64,000 bases of DNA. It comes from Aquitalea magnusonii. GTDB lineage: Bacteria > Pseudomonadota > Gammaproteobacteria > Burkholderiales > Chromobacteriaceae. Below are positions 24,682-33,505 of the stretch, in pieces. Location: positions 806,001-870,000 of the forward strand of contig NZ_AP018823.1 of NCBI RefSeq assembly GCF_002217795.2, given 5' to 3'. How positions within the stretch are numbered: the first letter of the stretch is position 1; each line of letters opens with the position of its first letter. The position numbers and the translations under genes are program-made. The notes under the pieces were generated by a model. That model searched no databases. It was not told where the DNA came from and saw only the letters and a program-made list of their open reading frames with translations.

Positions 24682-25260
24682 ATGAAGAGTCTGTGGATTC
24701 TGCCTTTGCTGGCGGTGCTGGCTGGCTGCAACTGGGTCAATAATGTATCCGGCTTGTCCAAGGAAGCGCACAAGGCGCTGGGTGCCGCCTGTCGTCAGAC
24801 TGGCCGCTCGCTGGAAGAGTGCTTCCGGCGCAATCCGGACGCCGATACCGCGGCCATTTATGCCGGCTGGCGCGAGATGAACGAATACATGGCCAAGAAC
24901 AAGCTGGAAACCATGGAGCCGCCAACGGACAGTGCGGCGGGCCATGCGGACAGTTCCTCGCCCAAGGCGGCAGCCAGTACCCCGGCGGAAGGAAAGTCTT
25001 CCCGCACAGAGTCCAATGACGCCACGGCACCGCCCCCCCTCACCAGCGAGGAGGCGGACAAGGCCGCCAAGAGTGATCCCCAGGTGGCTGCCGTACTGGC
25101 GGCCATTCGCAAGAATGGCGGTGGCGAAAAGCCGAAATCCAAGCCCAGCAGCGGTGGCGAACCAGACCAGAAACGCCTGCTCAACATCATCCAGCAACTC
25201 AATGGCAACAAGCCGGCTGCCGATGGCGATGCTCCGGCTGACAATGCCAATCCCGGTTGA
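24682..25260 (+). CDS. Lipoprotein of unknown function
   Basis: This 192-residue protein has a lipoprotein signal (hydrophobic core ending in the lipobox L-A-G-C, cysteine at about 16). A short helical domain of ~65 residues with two further cysteines follows, then a long proline/serine/alanine-rich low-complexity tail with scattered lysines. It probably sits on the periplasmic face of a membrane. It lies in the same direction between the SDR gene and radA. No family is recognised. Confidence 0.75.
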   Translation: MKSLWILPLLAVLAGCNWVNNVSGLSKEAHKALGAACRQTGRSLEECFRRNPDADTAAIYAGWREMNEYMAKNKLETMEPPTDSAAGHADSSSPKAAASTPAEGKSSRTESNDATAPPPLTSEEADKAAKSDPQVAAVLAAIRKNGGGEKPKSKPSSGGEPDQKRLLNIIQQLNGNKPAADGDAPADNANPG

Positions 25261-25282
25261 ACCCCTTCCTGCGCTTTTCCTG

Positions 25283-26647
25283 ATGGCAAAAACCAAAACT
25301 GTTTTCAGCTGCACCGAGTGCGGCGGCCAAGTGCCGAAATGGCAGGGCCAGTGTCCGCATTGTTCCGCCTGGAACACCCTGGTAGAGGCCGTCTCCACGC
25401 CCGCCAGCAGCAATCCGCGTTTCCAGTCCTGGTCCACCACCAATGCCCGCGTGCAAGTGCTGTCCGAGGTGAAAACCGAAGAAGTGCCGCGCGACCCTTC
25501 CGGCATCGATGAGCTGGACCGCGTGCTGGGCGGCGGCATCGTGCGTGGTGCCGTCATCCTGATTGGCGGCGACCCCGGCATTGGCAAATCCACCTTGCTG
25601 TTGCAGGCGCTGGCGGTAATCGGCAAGCGGCGCAAGGTGCTGTATGTGTCAGGTGAGGAATCGCCGCAGCAGATTGCCCTGCGCGCTTCACGGCTGGCGG
25701 TCGACCCCAGCCAGGTGAACCTGCTGGCGGAAATCCGCCTGGAAGCCATTCTGGAAACGCTCAAGCAAGAGCAGCCGGAAGTGGCGGTGATCGATTCCAT
25801 CCAGACCTTGTATACCGAGCAAGTGACCTCGGCACCTGGCTCGGTATCGCAGGTGCGCGAATGTGCGGCCCAGCTCACCCGCATGGCCAAGCAGACCGGC
25901 ACCACCATCCTGCTGGTAGGCCATGTCACCAAGGAAGGCTCGCTGGCCGGGCCGCGCGTGCTGGAACACATGGTGGACACCGTGCTGTATTTCGAAGGCG
26001 ATACCCACTCCAGCCACCGCATGATCCGCGCCATCAAGAACCGTTTTGGCGCGGTCAACGAGCTGGGGGTGTTCGTGATGACCGAAACCGGGCTCAAGGG
26101 CGTGTCCAACCCCTCGGCCATCTTCCTGTCGTCCTACCGCGACGATGTGCCCGGCTCTTGTGTGCTGGTGACACAGGAAGGCACGCGCCCCTTGCTGGTG
26201 GAGGTGCAGGCGCTGGTGGATGATTGCCATGGCATGCAGCCCAAGCGCCTCACCGTGGGCCTGGAGCAGAACCGGCTGGCCATGTTGCTGGCGGTATTGC
26301 ACCGCCATGGCGGTGTGGCCTGTTTCGATCAGGATGTATTCCTGAACGCCGTGGGCGGGGTGAAGATCAGCGAACCGGCAGCCGACCTGGCCGTCATCCT
26401 GGCCATGGTGTCGTCGCTGCGTAACAAGCCCTTGCCGGAAAAACTGGTGGTATTCGGTGAAGTGGGGCTGGCTGGCGAAGTGCGTCCGGTGTCACGCGGG
26501 CAGGAGCGGCTGAAAGAAGCGGCCAAACTGGGCTTTACCCGTGCGCTGATTCCTACCGCCAACAAGCCGCGCCAGCCGATTGAGGGCCTGCAGATCATCA
26601 CGGTGGACCGGCTGGAACATGCGGTTGATTACTGTCGCGGAGACTGA
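25283..26647 (+). CDS. radA: DNA repair protein RadA
   Basis: This 454-residue protein has the three RadA parts: an N-terminal C4 zinc finger (C-x2-C ... C-x2-C, residues ~10-28), a RecA-like ATPase with Walker A G-D-P-G-I-G-K-S-T near residues 96-104 and the family-specific K-N-R-F-G at 252-256, and a C-terminal Lon-protease-like domain. It drives branch migration in homologous recombination. ATG 25283 lies 22 bases after the lipoprotein stop. The following sigma factor gene begins two bases after its stop. Confidence 0.97.
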   Translation: MAKTKTVFSCTECGGQVPKWQGQCPHCSAWNTLVEAVSTPASSNPRFQSWSTTNARVQVLSEVKTEEVPRDPSGIDELDRVLGGGIVRGAVILIGGDPGIGKSTLLLQALAVIGKRRKVLYVSGEESPQQIALRASRLAVDPSQVNLLAEIRLEAILETLKQEQPEVAVIDSIQTLYTEQVTSAPGSVSQVRECAAQLTRMAKQTGTTILLVGHVTKEGSLAGPRVLEHMVDTVLYFEGDTHSSHRMIRAIKNRFGAVNELGVFVMTETGLKGVSNPSAIFLSSYRDDVPGSCVLVTQEGTRPLLVEVQALVDDCHGMQPKRLTVGLEQNRLAMLLAVLHRHGGVACFDQDVFLNAVGGVKISEPAADLAVILAMVSSLRNKPLPEKLVVFGEVGLAGEVRPVSRGQERLKEAAKLGFTRALIPTANKPRQPIEGLQIITVDRLEHAVDYCRGD

Positions 26648-26649
26648 GC

Positions 26650-27210
26650 ATGATTTCCCATGCTGATCTGGAAGCGGAACTGGGCTATCTGCAGCGCTAT
26701 GCGCTGGCCCAGTTGCGTGATCGTGATGCCGCCAACGAGGTGGTGCAGGAAACCGTGCTGGCGGCGCTGGAGTCCGGTGACAGTTTCAGCGGCAAATCCA
26801 GCCTGCGCACCTGGCTGACGTCCATCTTGCGCTTCAAGCTGGTGGACCGCCTGCGCCGCAAGGGCAAGGAGGTGTTGTTCGAATCGCTGGAGGATGAAAC
26901 CGACGATAGCGATTTTGACGGCCTGTTCAGCAAGGATGGCCACTGGCAGGACAAGATCAAGGCCTGGAGCGGGCCGGAGGAGTCCTTGATTGCCCGTCAG
27001 TTCTGGGAAGTATTCGAGCGCTGTTCCGAGGTGATGCCGCGTCGCACCGCCATGGCTTTTGTCATGCGCGAGGTGATGGGGCTGGAAATTGCCGAAATCT
27101 GTAACAATCTGGACATTAGCGCGACCAACTGTTCAGTACTGCTGTATCGCGCCCGCATGAGCCTGCGCGAATGTTTCGAAATACGCTGGACCGGGGAGGC
27201 CAGGGCATGA
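26650..27210 (+). CDS. ECF-type RNA polymerase sigma factor
   Basis: This 186-residue protein has sigma region 2 (R-D-A-A-N-E-V-V-Q-E-T, then S-L-R-T-W-L-T-S-I-L-R) and region 4 (R-R-T-A-M-A-F-V-M-R-E-V-M-G-L-E-I-A-E-I-C). It resembles the RpoE-like sigma group paired with a short zinc-binding anti-sigma protein, which is what follows with a four-base overlap. The signal it answers to cannot be read from sequence. It starts two bases after radA. Confidence 0.9.
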   Translation: MISHADLEAELGYLQRYALAQLRDRDAANEVVQETVLAALESGDSFSGKSSLRTWLTSILRFKLVDRLRRKGKEVLFESLEDETDDSDFDGLFSKDGHWQDKIKAWSGPEESLIARQFWEVFERCSEVMPRRTAMAFVMREVMGLEIAEICNNLDISATNCSVLLYRARMSLRECFEIRWTGEARA

Positions 27211-27386
27211 AGATCAATTGCCGGCAAGCCAGCCGTTTGATATCGCAAGGGCTGGATCAACCATTGAGCCAGTGGGATCACGTGCGTCTGCGCGTGCATT
27301 TGTGGATGTGTGGCAATTGCCGCCAGTTCTCGCATCAGCTGCAAGTATTGCGCCAGTCGGCCCGCCAGGCCGGGCGCGGCGAATAG
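27207..27386 (+). CDS. Small zinc-finger anti-sigma-like protein
   Basis: This 59-residue protein overlaps the sigma factor gene by four bases. It carries a zinc-binding H-x3-C-x2-C pattern (H-L-W-M-C-G-N-C) with an earlier cysteine near residue 5, as in the zf-HC2 anti-sigma domain. There is no membrane segment, so it is a soluble partner. By analogy with such pairs it would bind the sigma factor and release it on oxidation or metal stress. Confidence 0.8.
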   Translation: MKINCRQASRLISQGLDQPLSQWDHVRLRVHLWMCGNCRQFSHQLQVLRQSARQAGRGE

Positions 27387-27427
27387 CTTGTTCCGCAGCC
27401 AGTCCTGGGTTGTCACAGGCCAAAGCA

Positions 27428-27453
27428 AAGCCGACCTGCGGGTCGGCTTTTTC
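27428..27453 (+). terminator. Rho-independent terminator after the sigma/anti-sigma pair
   Basis: AAGCCGACC (27428-27436) pairs with GGTCGGCTT (27441-27449) around TGCG and runs into TTTTT. Confidence 0.88.
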
Positions 27454-27480
27454 ATTGCTCATGCGGCCTAGCTCTGGGGC

Positions 27481-27825
27481 CTAGTGTGCCTGCTTGCTCT
27501 GTGTCTGACGCTGCGGACAGCTGGCGCAAGCCTGTTCGCACAGCCCGGCACCGGTCAGCGACTGCTTGAGCGCACACACCGAGCGGCGGCAGGCAATGAA
27601 GCGGATGTCCTGCTCTGCCGCCAGCGAGCGGAAGTGGCGCATCACATTGTGGCCGAGGAAATCGGTAAACAGGATCAGCAAGTCGGTCCCTGCCGGCAGG
27701 CGGTCCAGCTTGCGCTGGTGCGAGCTGTTGCGTCCGCTCAGGTGACGGTGAATCTGGATGCCATGTTCCTGCAGCACGGACGGGATGTTGCCCAGGGTAT
27801 CTGCGCCTACCAGCATTGCGTTCAT
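27481..27825 (-). CDS. DUF2325 protein
   Basis: This 114-residue protein matches the DUF2325 family: N-terminal V-G-A-D-T-L-G-N-I followed by a G-R-x-x-x-H-x-R-K-L segment and D-L-L-I-L-F-T-D-F-L-G-H-N. The C-terminal part has cysteines near residues 94-103. A clear AGGAG precedes the ATG at 27825. A Fur-like box lies 26 bases upstream, so expression is probably controlled by iron. The biochemical role is unknown. Confidence 0.85.
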   Translation of the reverse strand: MNAMLVGADTLGNIPSVLQEHGIQIHRHLSGRNSSHQRKLDRLPAGTDLLILFTDFLGHNVMRHFRSLAAEQDIRFIACRRSVCALKQSLTGAGLCEQACASCPQRQTQSKQAH

Positions 27826-27850
27826 GAGTGACTCCTGTCGGATAAGTTTT

Positions 27851-27869
27851 GCAAATGATAATCATTACC
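27851..27869 (-). promoter_or_regulatory. Fur box
   Basis: GCAAATGATAATCATTACC agrees with the 19-base Fur consensus at 16 positions, including the central TGATAATCATTA. It lies 26 bases before the DUF2325 start. Confidence 0.75.
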
Positions 27870-27953
27870 ATTTACAAATGCAAGTCCAACAGCATTCCAT
27901 CTGCATGATGGTGTTGCGGGCTGCCTACTGTGGCTACTGGCCCGCGCCTGTAC

Positions 27954-28733
27954 TCAGGGCAGGGCCTGTACGCGGATGCGCACGCTGTGGCTTTGCTGTC
28001 CCTGCTGCTGACTACCGCCGATCAGCAGGCTTTCCCATCCCTGGCTGTCCTGTGTGATACGCGCCACCTCCAGCCACTCACCCAATTGGCCTTCCACCGT
28101 GCTGGACAACTGGCTGCCCGTGCGTTGCGTGCCGCTGAACGCCTGCTGGCTGACGGCCAGTTCGATGCTCACCCGCTGCCCGTTCAGCCGCGGGCGAGCA
28201 TAAAAACCGGTGATGGCATCCTGCATGCTGCTGCCACGCAGCATGCCGCCCTGTGCTGTCAGCATCAGCCAGGGCAGCGGGCGGCTTTGCACCAGTTGGA
28301 TAAAGCCGCTGCGCCCGTCCAGCAAGGTGAGGCTTTGCAGGCTCTGGCTGCGCTGGCTGCGGCTGTCGTCTTGCGCGGACAAGGCAAGGCCATTGCCAGG
28401 CTGACCCGGCATGATGCGGCCGATGCTGATGCTGCCTTGCACTTGCACCCCGGATTGGTTCTGCGCATTGCTGCCGGACTGGTTCACCTCCAGGCGCAGG
28501 CTGGCCGGGCGCAGGTCCAGTTGTCTGGCCAGCGCCGCCAGTTGGGCTTCCCGCGCCGGGCTGGCGTCGATGATCAGCTTGTTGTCCATCGCGCTCAGTC
28601 TTTCATCTGGCCGCAGTTGCGGCTGCAGCGCCGCTTGCAGTTCGCTGGGCGCGCGCCAGTTGAGTTCGACCAGTTGCAGCGCCTGGGCGGCGCTGTTGGC
28701 CAGCAAGAGCGCAACAAGTAACACGGAACGCAT
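27954..28733 (-). CDS. Secreted protein with secretin-like N-terminal domain
   Basis: This 259-residue protein has a signal peptide (cleavage after A-Q-A at about 18). The next ~60 residues resemble the short N-terminal domain of secretins (V-E-L-N-W-R, then A-A-L-A-R-Q-L-D-L-R-P-A-S-L-R-L-E-V). The C-terminal half is beta-rich, with L-L-D-G-R-S-G-F-I near 140, like secretin core strands. It is too short to be a channel. The ATG directly follows the stop codon of the ABC1 kinase gene, so the two form an operon. Confidence 0.7.
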   Translation of the reverse strand: MRSVLLVALLLANSAAQALQLVELNWRAPSELQAALQPQLRPDERLSAMDNKLIIDASPAREAQLAALARQLDLRPASLRLEVNQSGSNAQNQSGVQVQGSISIGRIMPGQPGNGLALSAQDDSRSQRSQSLQSLTLLDGRSGFIQLVQSRPLPWLMLTAQGGMLRGSSMQDAITGFYARPRLNGQRVSIELAVSQQAFSGTQRTGSQLSSTVEGQLGEWLEVARITQDSQGWESLLIGGSQQQGQQSHSVRIRVQALP

Positions 28734-30416
28734 TTACAGCTCCTTGCCGGAGCGCCAGATCGACCAGATCAGCCACACGCTGTTGAACAGCGCAATCATG
28801 AAGCCGATGAAGCCAAAGAAGGGCAGGCCGAACAGCTTGGGCCCGGCGTTCACCGTCATCACGATGGAGGAACCGATGATCAGGCAGCCGGTGACAATGG
28901 CCATGGTCAGGCGGTTGGTGCTGCGGTCCAGTTGCTTGCCAAAGCTGTCCAGCCGCTGCAGGTCCAGATTGATGCGGAATTTGCCCTGGCGGATGTCCTT
29001 GGACAGGCGCAGGATGTCGCGCGGCAGGCCGGTGAGCATGCCCAGCGTTTCCTGCAGGGTGAGCTTGCCGCGCTTGAGCAGGGTTTTGGGGTGGTAGCGC
29101 GCCACGATCAGTTCGCGCACGAAGGGCGTGATGTGTTCCACCAACTGGAAGTTCGGGTTCAACTGCCGGCCCAGCCCTTCCAGCGTGATCAGCGCCTTGA
29201 ACAGCATGGCCATGTCCGGCGGCAGCAGAATGCCGTGGTCGCGGATCAGCGCCATGATGTCGTTGATCAGCTGGCTGATGTTGAGGTCTTTCAGCGGCAC
29301 GTGCTCGTACTGGAACATGAATTCGCTGATGTCGTAAGCAAATTTCTGCTCATCCACCGGCGTGTTGCCAGTCCACTCGACCAGCACATCCATCATCGCG
29401 TGTTCGTTGCGTTCGCCTAATGCCGCCAGCAGGTCGACGATTTCATCACGCCGACCATGGCTGATGCGTCCCACCATGCCAAAGTCGATGAAGGCAATAC
29501 GGTGTTCCGGCAGAAAAAACACATTGCCGGGGTGCGGATCGGCGTGGAAAAAGCCGTTGAGCAGAATCATTTTCAGCACCGCATCCGCGCCGCGGCTGGC
29601 CAGCAGCACCGGGTTAAGCCCGCTGTCGGCCAGTTGGTCCAGCCGGCTGGCTGACAGACCGTCGATATGCTCCTGCACGTTGACTGCCGGATTGGTGTAG
29701 TCCCAGTACACCTTGGGCACCACCACTTGCGGATCGTCGGCAAAGTCACGGGCGAAGCGTTCCATATTGCGCGCTTCCACTGCCAGGTCCATCTCGCGCT
29801 TGAGCGAGCGGGAAAACTGGCTGACGATTTCCGCCGGCTGGAAGCGCCGTGCATCGGGGAATTCCAGTTCGATCAGCGTGGCCAGATGTGCCAGGATGCG
29901 CAGGTCGGCATCTACCTTGTCGACAATGCCGGGCCGACGCAGCTTGACCGCCACATGGCTGCCATCATGCAAGGTGGCAAAATGCACCTGGGCGATGGAG
30001 GCCGAGCCGATGGGCTTGTCATCAAAGCTGGCAAACAGCTCTTCCGGCGGTTTGCCCAGTGCCTTGATCACCAGCAGGCGTACCGAAGCCGGGTCCACCG
30101 GCGGCACGGTGGACTGCAGTTTTTCGAATTCGGCAATCCACTCGGCCGGGAATACGTCCACCCGCGTGGACAGGATCTGCCCCAGCTTGATGAAGGTGGG
30201 CCCCAGTTCTTCAAAGGCCAGCCGCACCCGCACTGGCGTGGGCAGGCCGGCATCGGCATCCGGCAGGTGCAGATTCAGCCATTCGCCGGCTTTTTCCATC
30301 GCGCGCGGCAGGCGCAGACGCTGGGCGAACTCGCCCAGACCGTGGCGGATGAGGATGCCGCTGATTTCCTTCAGGCGCGGAAGATCGCGCATTGCAACAA
30401 GAGTTTCTCTGAGCAT
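28734..30416 (-). CDS. ABC1/UbiB-family atypical kinase
   Basis: This 560-residue protein has the family hallmarks: the K-x-G-Q motif in F-I-K-L-G-Q-I-L-S-T-R near residue 75, an alanine-rich nucleotide loop (S-I-A-Q-V-H), and H-A-D-P-H-P-G-N-V-F near 290. Two C-terminal hydrophobic segments (about 500-550) would anchor it in the membrane. The family includes UbiB, which supports ubiquinone synthesis, but several bacteria have a second paralog, so the symbol is withheld. It is followed directly by the secretin-like gene. Confidence 0.9.
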   Translation of the reverse strand: MLRETLVAMRDLPRLKEISGILIRHGLGEFAQRLRLPRAMEKAGEWLNLHLPDADAGLPTPVRVRLAFEELGPTFIKLGQILSTRVDVFPAEWIAEFEKLQSTVPPVDPASVRLLVIKALGKPPEELFASFDDKPIGSASIAQVHFATLHDGSHVAVKLRRPGIVDKVDADLRILAHLATLIELEFPDARRFQPAEIVSQFSRSLKREMDLAVEARNMERFARDFADDPQVVVPKVYWDYTNPAVNVQEHIDGLSASRLDQLADSGLNPVLLASRGADAVLKMILLNGFFHADPHPGNVFFLPEHRIAFIDFGMVGRISHGRRDEIVDLLAALGERNEHAMMDVLVEWTGNTPVDEQKFAYDISEFMFQYEHVPLKDLNISQLINDIMALIRDHGILLPPDMAMLFKALITLEGLGRQLNPNFQLVEHITPFVRELIVARYHPKTLLKRGKLTLQETLGMLTGLPRDILRLSKDIRQGKFRINLDLQRLDSFGKQLDRSTNRLTMAIVTGCLIIGSSIVMTVNAGPKLFGLPFFGFIGFMIALFNSVWLIWSIWRSGKEL

Positions 30417-30476
30417 GGGCTATCTGGTGTCCAAGTTGGCTTTACACTCCCGTCCCTGTCCGATAGAGTGCGGCCT

Positions 30477-31247
30477 ATGAAATTGCAACTCCGATTACTC
30501 GCCGTGATGCTGGCTGGCGTCATGGTTTTTGCCCAGGCCGCACCTGAAAAAACTGCGCAGGACGCACGGCCCAAGGTCGAGGCCTCGGAAGACCCCATTG
30601 CCAAGTATGCCTCGCCCGGCGAGGATGCTGTAGGAGATTTGCTGCTGCAGGCGATGAGCCTGTTGGGTGTTGCCTACCGTTTCGGGGGCAATTCGCCGGT
30701 CAGCGGCCTGGATTGCAGCGGCTTTGTCCGTTATGTGTTCCAGAAATCCCTCAAGGTCAATTTGCCACGCACCTCGGCCGAGATGGCGCATATCGGCAAG
30801 GCTGTCGATAAAAGTGAACTGGTGGCCGGTGATCTGGTCTTCTTCAACACCCGTGGTTTTGCCTACTCCCATGTCGGCATGTATATGGGCAATGGCAAGT
30901 TCATCCATGCGCCGCGCACCGGCCGCAATATCGAAGTGGTCAGCCTGAACCAGAGTTACTGGCAAAGCCGCTGGAATGGTGCGCGTCGCATCAACCGCAG
31001 CAATGTCAACAACGTGGTGGCCGAAGAGGCCGACACCTCAGGTGACAGCGTTGCGGCCAGGGCGGCGGGCAGCAGTGCAGGTGCCGCCAAGATGAAGTGC
31101 CGCAAGGGCAGGAAGTGCAAGCCGGTGGCCGAAGCCACTGTCAGCAAGAAAAAGGCTGGCAAGCAAGCCGGCAAGGCTGACAAGGGCAGCAAGCCAGCCA
31201 AAGCGGCCAAAGCCGGCCACGGTAAAAAGAAAAAGTCCGCCAACTGA
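30477..31247 (+). CDS. NlpC/P60 peptidoglycan hydrolase with lysine-rich tail
   Basis: This 256-residue protein has a signal peptide (about residues 1-22) and an NlpC/P60 domain with catalytic Cys in L-D-C-S-G-F-V (near 80) and His in Y-S-H-V-G-M-Y (near 130). This fits a secreted D,L-endopeptidase that cuts peptidoglycan stems. The last ~60 residues are a lysine/alanine-rich basic tail that includes two cysteines and could bind teichoic-like or anionic polymers, DNA or LPS. Divergent from the ABC1 kinase gene. Confidence 0.92.
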   Translation: MKLQLRLLAVMLAGVMVFAQAAPEKTAQDARPKVEASEDPIAKYASPGEDAVGDLLLQAMSLLGVAYRFGGNSPVSGLDCSGFVRYVFQKSLKVNLPRTSAEMAHIGKAVDKSELVAGDLVFFNTRGFAYSHVGMYMGNGKFIHAPRTGRNIEVVSLNQSYWQSRWNGARRINRSNVNNVVAEEADTSGDSVAARAAGSSAGAAKMKCRKGRKCKPVAEATVSKKKAGKQAGKADKGSKPAKAAKAGHGKKKKSAN

Positions 31248-31273
31248 CAGCGTGGCGGGCTGTCATCACCACG

Positions 31274-31301
31274 ATGCCCGCCTGTGCGGGCATTGCGTTT
31301 T
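31274..31301 (+). terminator. Probable terminator after the NlpC/P60 gene
   Basis: ATGCCCGC (31274-31281) pairs with GCGGGCAT (31286-31293) around CTGT, followed by TGCGTTTT. Confidence 0.55.
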
Positions 31302-31316
31302 CAGGAATAGCCAGAC

Positions 31317-31535
31317 ATGGCCATGAATATTGAAATTCCGGTATGGAAAGACCCGCAGGGGGGTATTGTCGCCTGTGTGGAAAAGATCAAGGTAATGAAT
31401 GAAAACCTGGAAGAGTTGCAGCAGATGGCGCAGGACGCGCTGGAAGATGCCATCCTGATGGGCTGCGACGAAGGCCAGGTGAAGGACTTTCTGGTACGCC
31501 TGATGCAAAGCCTGCATAACCCCTACCAGAGCTGA
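31317..31535 (+). CDS. Conserved small protein, unknown
   Basis: This 72-residue acidic protein opens with I-E-I-P-V-W-K-D-P-Q-G-G-I-V-A-C-V-E-K and continues as a helical segment. There are two possible ATG starts (31317, 31323). It sits between the NlpC/P60 and lolC genes. Its start is close to the terminator hairpin, so it has its own promoter or depends on read-through. I recognise no function. Confidence 0.6.
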   Translation: MAMNIEIPVWKDPQGGIVACVEKIKVMNENLEELQQMAQDALEDAILMGCDEGQVKDFLVRLMQSLHNPYQS

Positions 31536-31548
31536 AAGGCAATCCGGC

Positions 31549-32796
31549 ATGCAATGGCCTTTTGAAGTCCTGATCGGGCTGCGTTATCTGCGCGCCAAAC
31601 GGCGCAACGGTTTTATCTCCTTTATTTCCCTGATTTCCATTGTCGGCATTGCGCTGGGTGTGGCCGCGCTGATCATCGTGCTATCGGTGATGAACGGTTT
31701 CCAGAAGGAAATCCGTGGCCGCATTCTCAGCGTGGCGTCCCATGTGGAAATTTCCGCCTTTGATGGCCGGCTGCCGCAATGGCAGAGCATGGCCAAGGTG
31801 GCGGAACGCGATAGCCACGTGCTGGCGGCAGCGCCCTTTGTCAATGGCCAGGGCCTGTTTTCCGCCTATGGCAATGTGCGTGGCGGCATGGTGCGCGGCA
31901 TTGAGCCGGTACTGGAAGACAAGGTGGTGGATGTGGGCCAGCACATGCTCAAGGGCAGGCTGGAGGCGCTCAAGCCCGGCAGTTTTGGCATCGTGCTGGG
32001 GGTGGAGCTGGCACGGCAGCTGAATGTCGGCCTGGGGGACAAGGTAACGCTGTTTACCCCGGAAGGCACGGTTACGCCCGCCGGCATGATTCCGCGCTAC
32101 AAGCAGTTCACCGTGATTGGCATTTTCAAGGTGGACATGTTCGAGTACGACGCCTCGCTGGCGATGATTCATCTGCAGGACGCGCAGGTGCTGTCGCGCA
32201 TGGGGGATACCGTCAGTGGCGTGCGGCTGAAGCTGGATGATCCGATGCTCGCTCCGCTGGTCAAGGCCAATTTGCAGCAGGCCTTGGCTCAACAGGCGCA
32301 GGTGAGCGACTGGACCGATACCAATGCCAATTACTTCCGTGCGGTGCAGATTGAAAAACGCATGATGACCATCATCCTCACCCTGATCGTGGCGGTGGCG
32401 GCCTTTAATCTGGTGTCCACGCTGGTGATGGTGGTGACCGACAAGCAGGCCGATATTGCCATCCTGCGCACCCTGGGCGCGGCACCGTCCAGCATCATGA
32501 AAATCTTCATGATCCAGGGCTCGGTCGCCGGGGTCAGCGGCACGCTGGCCGGGGTGGTCGGTGGCGTGCTGGTGGCCTTGAATCTGGATGTGATCGTGCC
32601 GCTGATCGAGCGCGTGCTGGGCACCAAATTGCTGTCCAGCGAGGTGTACATGATTGATTACCTGCCTTCCGATGTACAACTGGGAGACGTCAGCACCATT
32701 ACCGTGATTGCCCTGTTGCTGGCCTTGCTGGCCACCATTTATCCAAGCTGGCGCGCAGCGCGCACCCAGCCGGCGGAGGCGCTGCGCTATGAGTAA
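31549..32796 (+). CDS. lolC: Lipoprotein-releasing ABC transporter permease, LolC/E family
   Basis: This 415-residue inner membrane protein has the LolC/E layout: an N-terminal membrane segment (about 20-50, in [17 protein letters not shown]), a large periplasmic domain, and three C-terminal membrane segments. The sequence [11 protein letters not shown] is typical of the family. With LolD it extracts outer-membrane lipoproteins and passes them to LolA. lolD follows with an eight-base overlap. Only one permease gene is visible, so the complex may be a homodimer. Confidence 0.94.
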   Translation: MQWPFEVLIGLRYLRAKRRNGFISFISLISIVGIALGVAALIIVLSVMNGFQKEIRGRILSVASHVEISAFDGRLPQWQSMAKVAERDSHVLAAAPFVNGQGLFSAYGNVRGGMVRGIEPVLEDKVVDVGQHMLKGRLEALKPGSFGIVLGVELARQLNVGLGDKVTLFTPEGTVTPAGMIPRYKQFTVIGIFKVDMFEYDASLAMIHLQDAQVLSRMGDTVSGVRLKLDDPMLAPLVKANLQQALAQQAQVSDWTDTNANYFRAVQIEKRMMTIILTLIVAVAAFNLVSTLVMVVTDKQADIAILRTLGAAPSSIMKIFMIQGSVAGVSGTLAGVVGGVLVALNLDVIVPLIERVLGTKLLSSEVYMIDYLPSDVQLGDVSTITVIALLLALLATIYPSWRAARTQPAEALRYE

Positions 32797-33475
32797 TGTG
32801 CTGAACTGCCGCAATCTGGGCAAAACCTATAGCGAAGGGCGGCTCAACCTCACCGTGCTGTCCGATGTGTCGCTGAGCGTGGACAAGGGCGAGCGACTGG
32901 CCATTGTCGGCGCCTCCGGTTCGGGCAAGAGCACGCTGCTGCACTTGCTGGGCGGGCTGGATACGCCCAGCCAGGGCGTGGTGGAAGTGCTGGGGCGCGA
33001 TCTGGCCGGCCTGTCCGAAGCCGAGCGTGGTGTGCTGCGCAACCAGTCGCTGGGCTTTGTCTACCAGTTTCATCACCTGTTGCCGGAATTTTCGGCGCTG
33101 GAAAACGTGATGATGCCCTTGCTGATTCGTCGCCTGCCGCGCCAGGAGGCCGAGGAGCGTGCGGCCAGCATGCTGACGCGGGTTGGCCTGGCCCAACGCC
33201 TGCAACACAAGCCGGGCGAGCTGTCCGGTGGCGAGCGGCAGCGGGCCGCCATTGCCCGCGCGCTGGTGACCGAGCCTGCCTGCCTGCTGGCAGATGAACC
33301 CACCGGTAATCTGGATTACCAGACCGCGCGCCAGGTGTTTGACCTGATGCTGGAACTGAACGAGGGCCTGGGTACCAGCCTGATCATCGTTACGCATGAT
33401 CTGGAGCTGGCAGCCCGTGCGCAGCGTACCTTGCGGCTGGTGGAAGGCCGGCTGCAGGACGCGGCGCTGGCCTGA
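32789..33475 (+). CDS. lolD: Lipoprotein-releasing ABC transporter ATPase LolD
   Basis: This 228-residue ABC ATPase has Walker [10 protein letters not shown] (41-49), signature L-S-G-G-E-R-Q-R, Walker B L-L-A-D-E-P-T and the H-loop histidine in V-T-H-D. ATG 32789 overlaps the permease gene by eight bases. It powers the lipoprotein-release complex and is the partner of the preceding permease. MacB-type ATPases are close relatives, but the partner decides the call. Confidence 0.95.
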   Translation: MSNVLNCRNLGKTYSEGRLNLTVLSDVSLSVDKGERLAIVGASGSGKSTLLHLLGGLDTPSQGVVEVLGRDLAGLSEAERGVLRNQSLGFVYQFHHLLPEFSALENVMMPLLIRRLPRQEAEERAASMLTRVGLAQRLQHKPGELSGGERQRAAIARALVTEPACLLADEPTGNLDYQTARQVFDLMLELNEGLGTSLIIVTHDLELAARAQRTLRLVEGRLQDAALA

Positions 33476-33505
33476 GTGTCACCCTGAAACCTCCGGGAGA
33501 AACGG

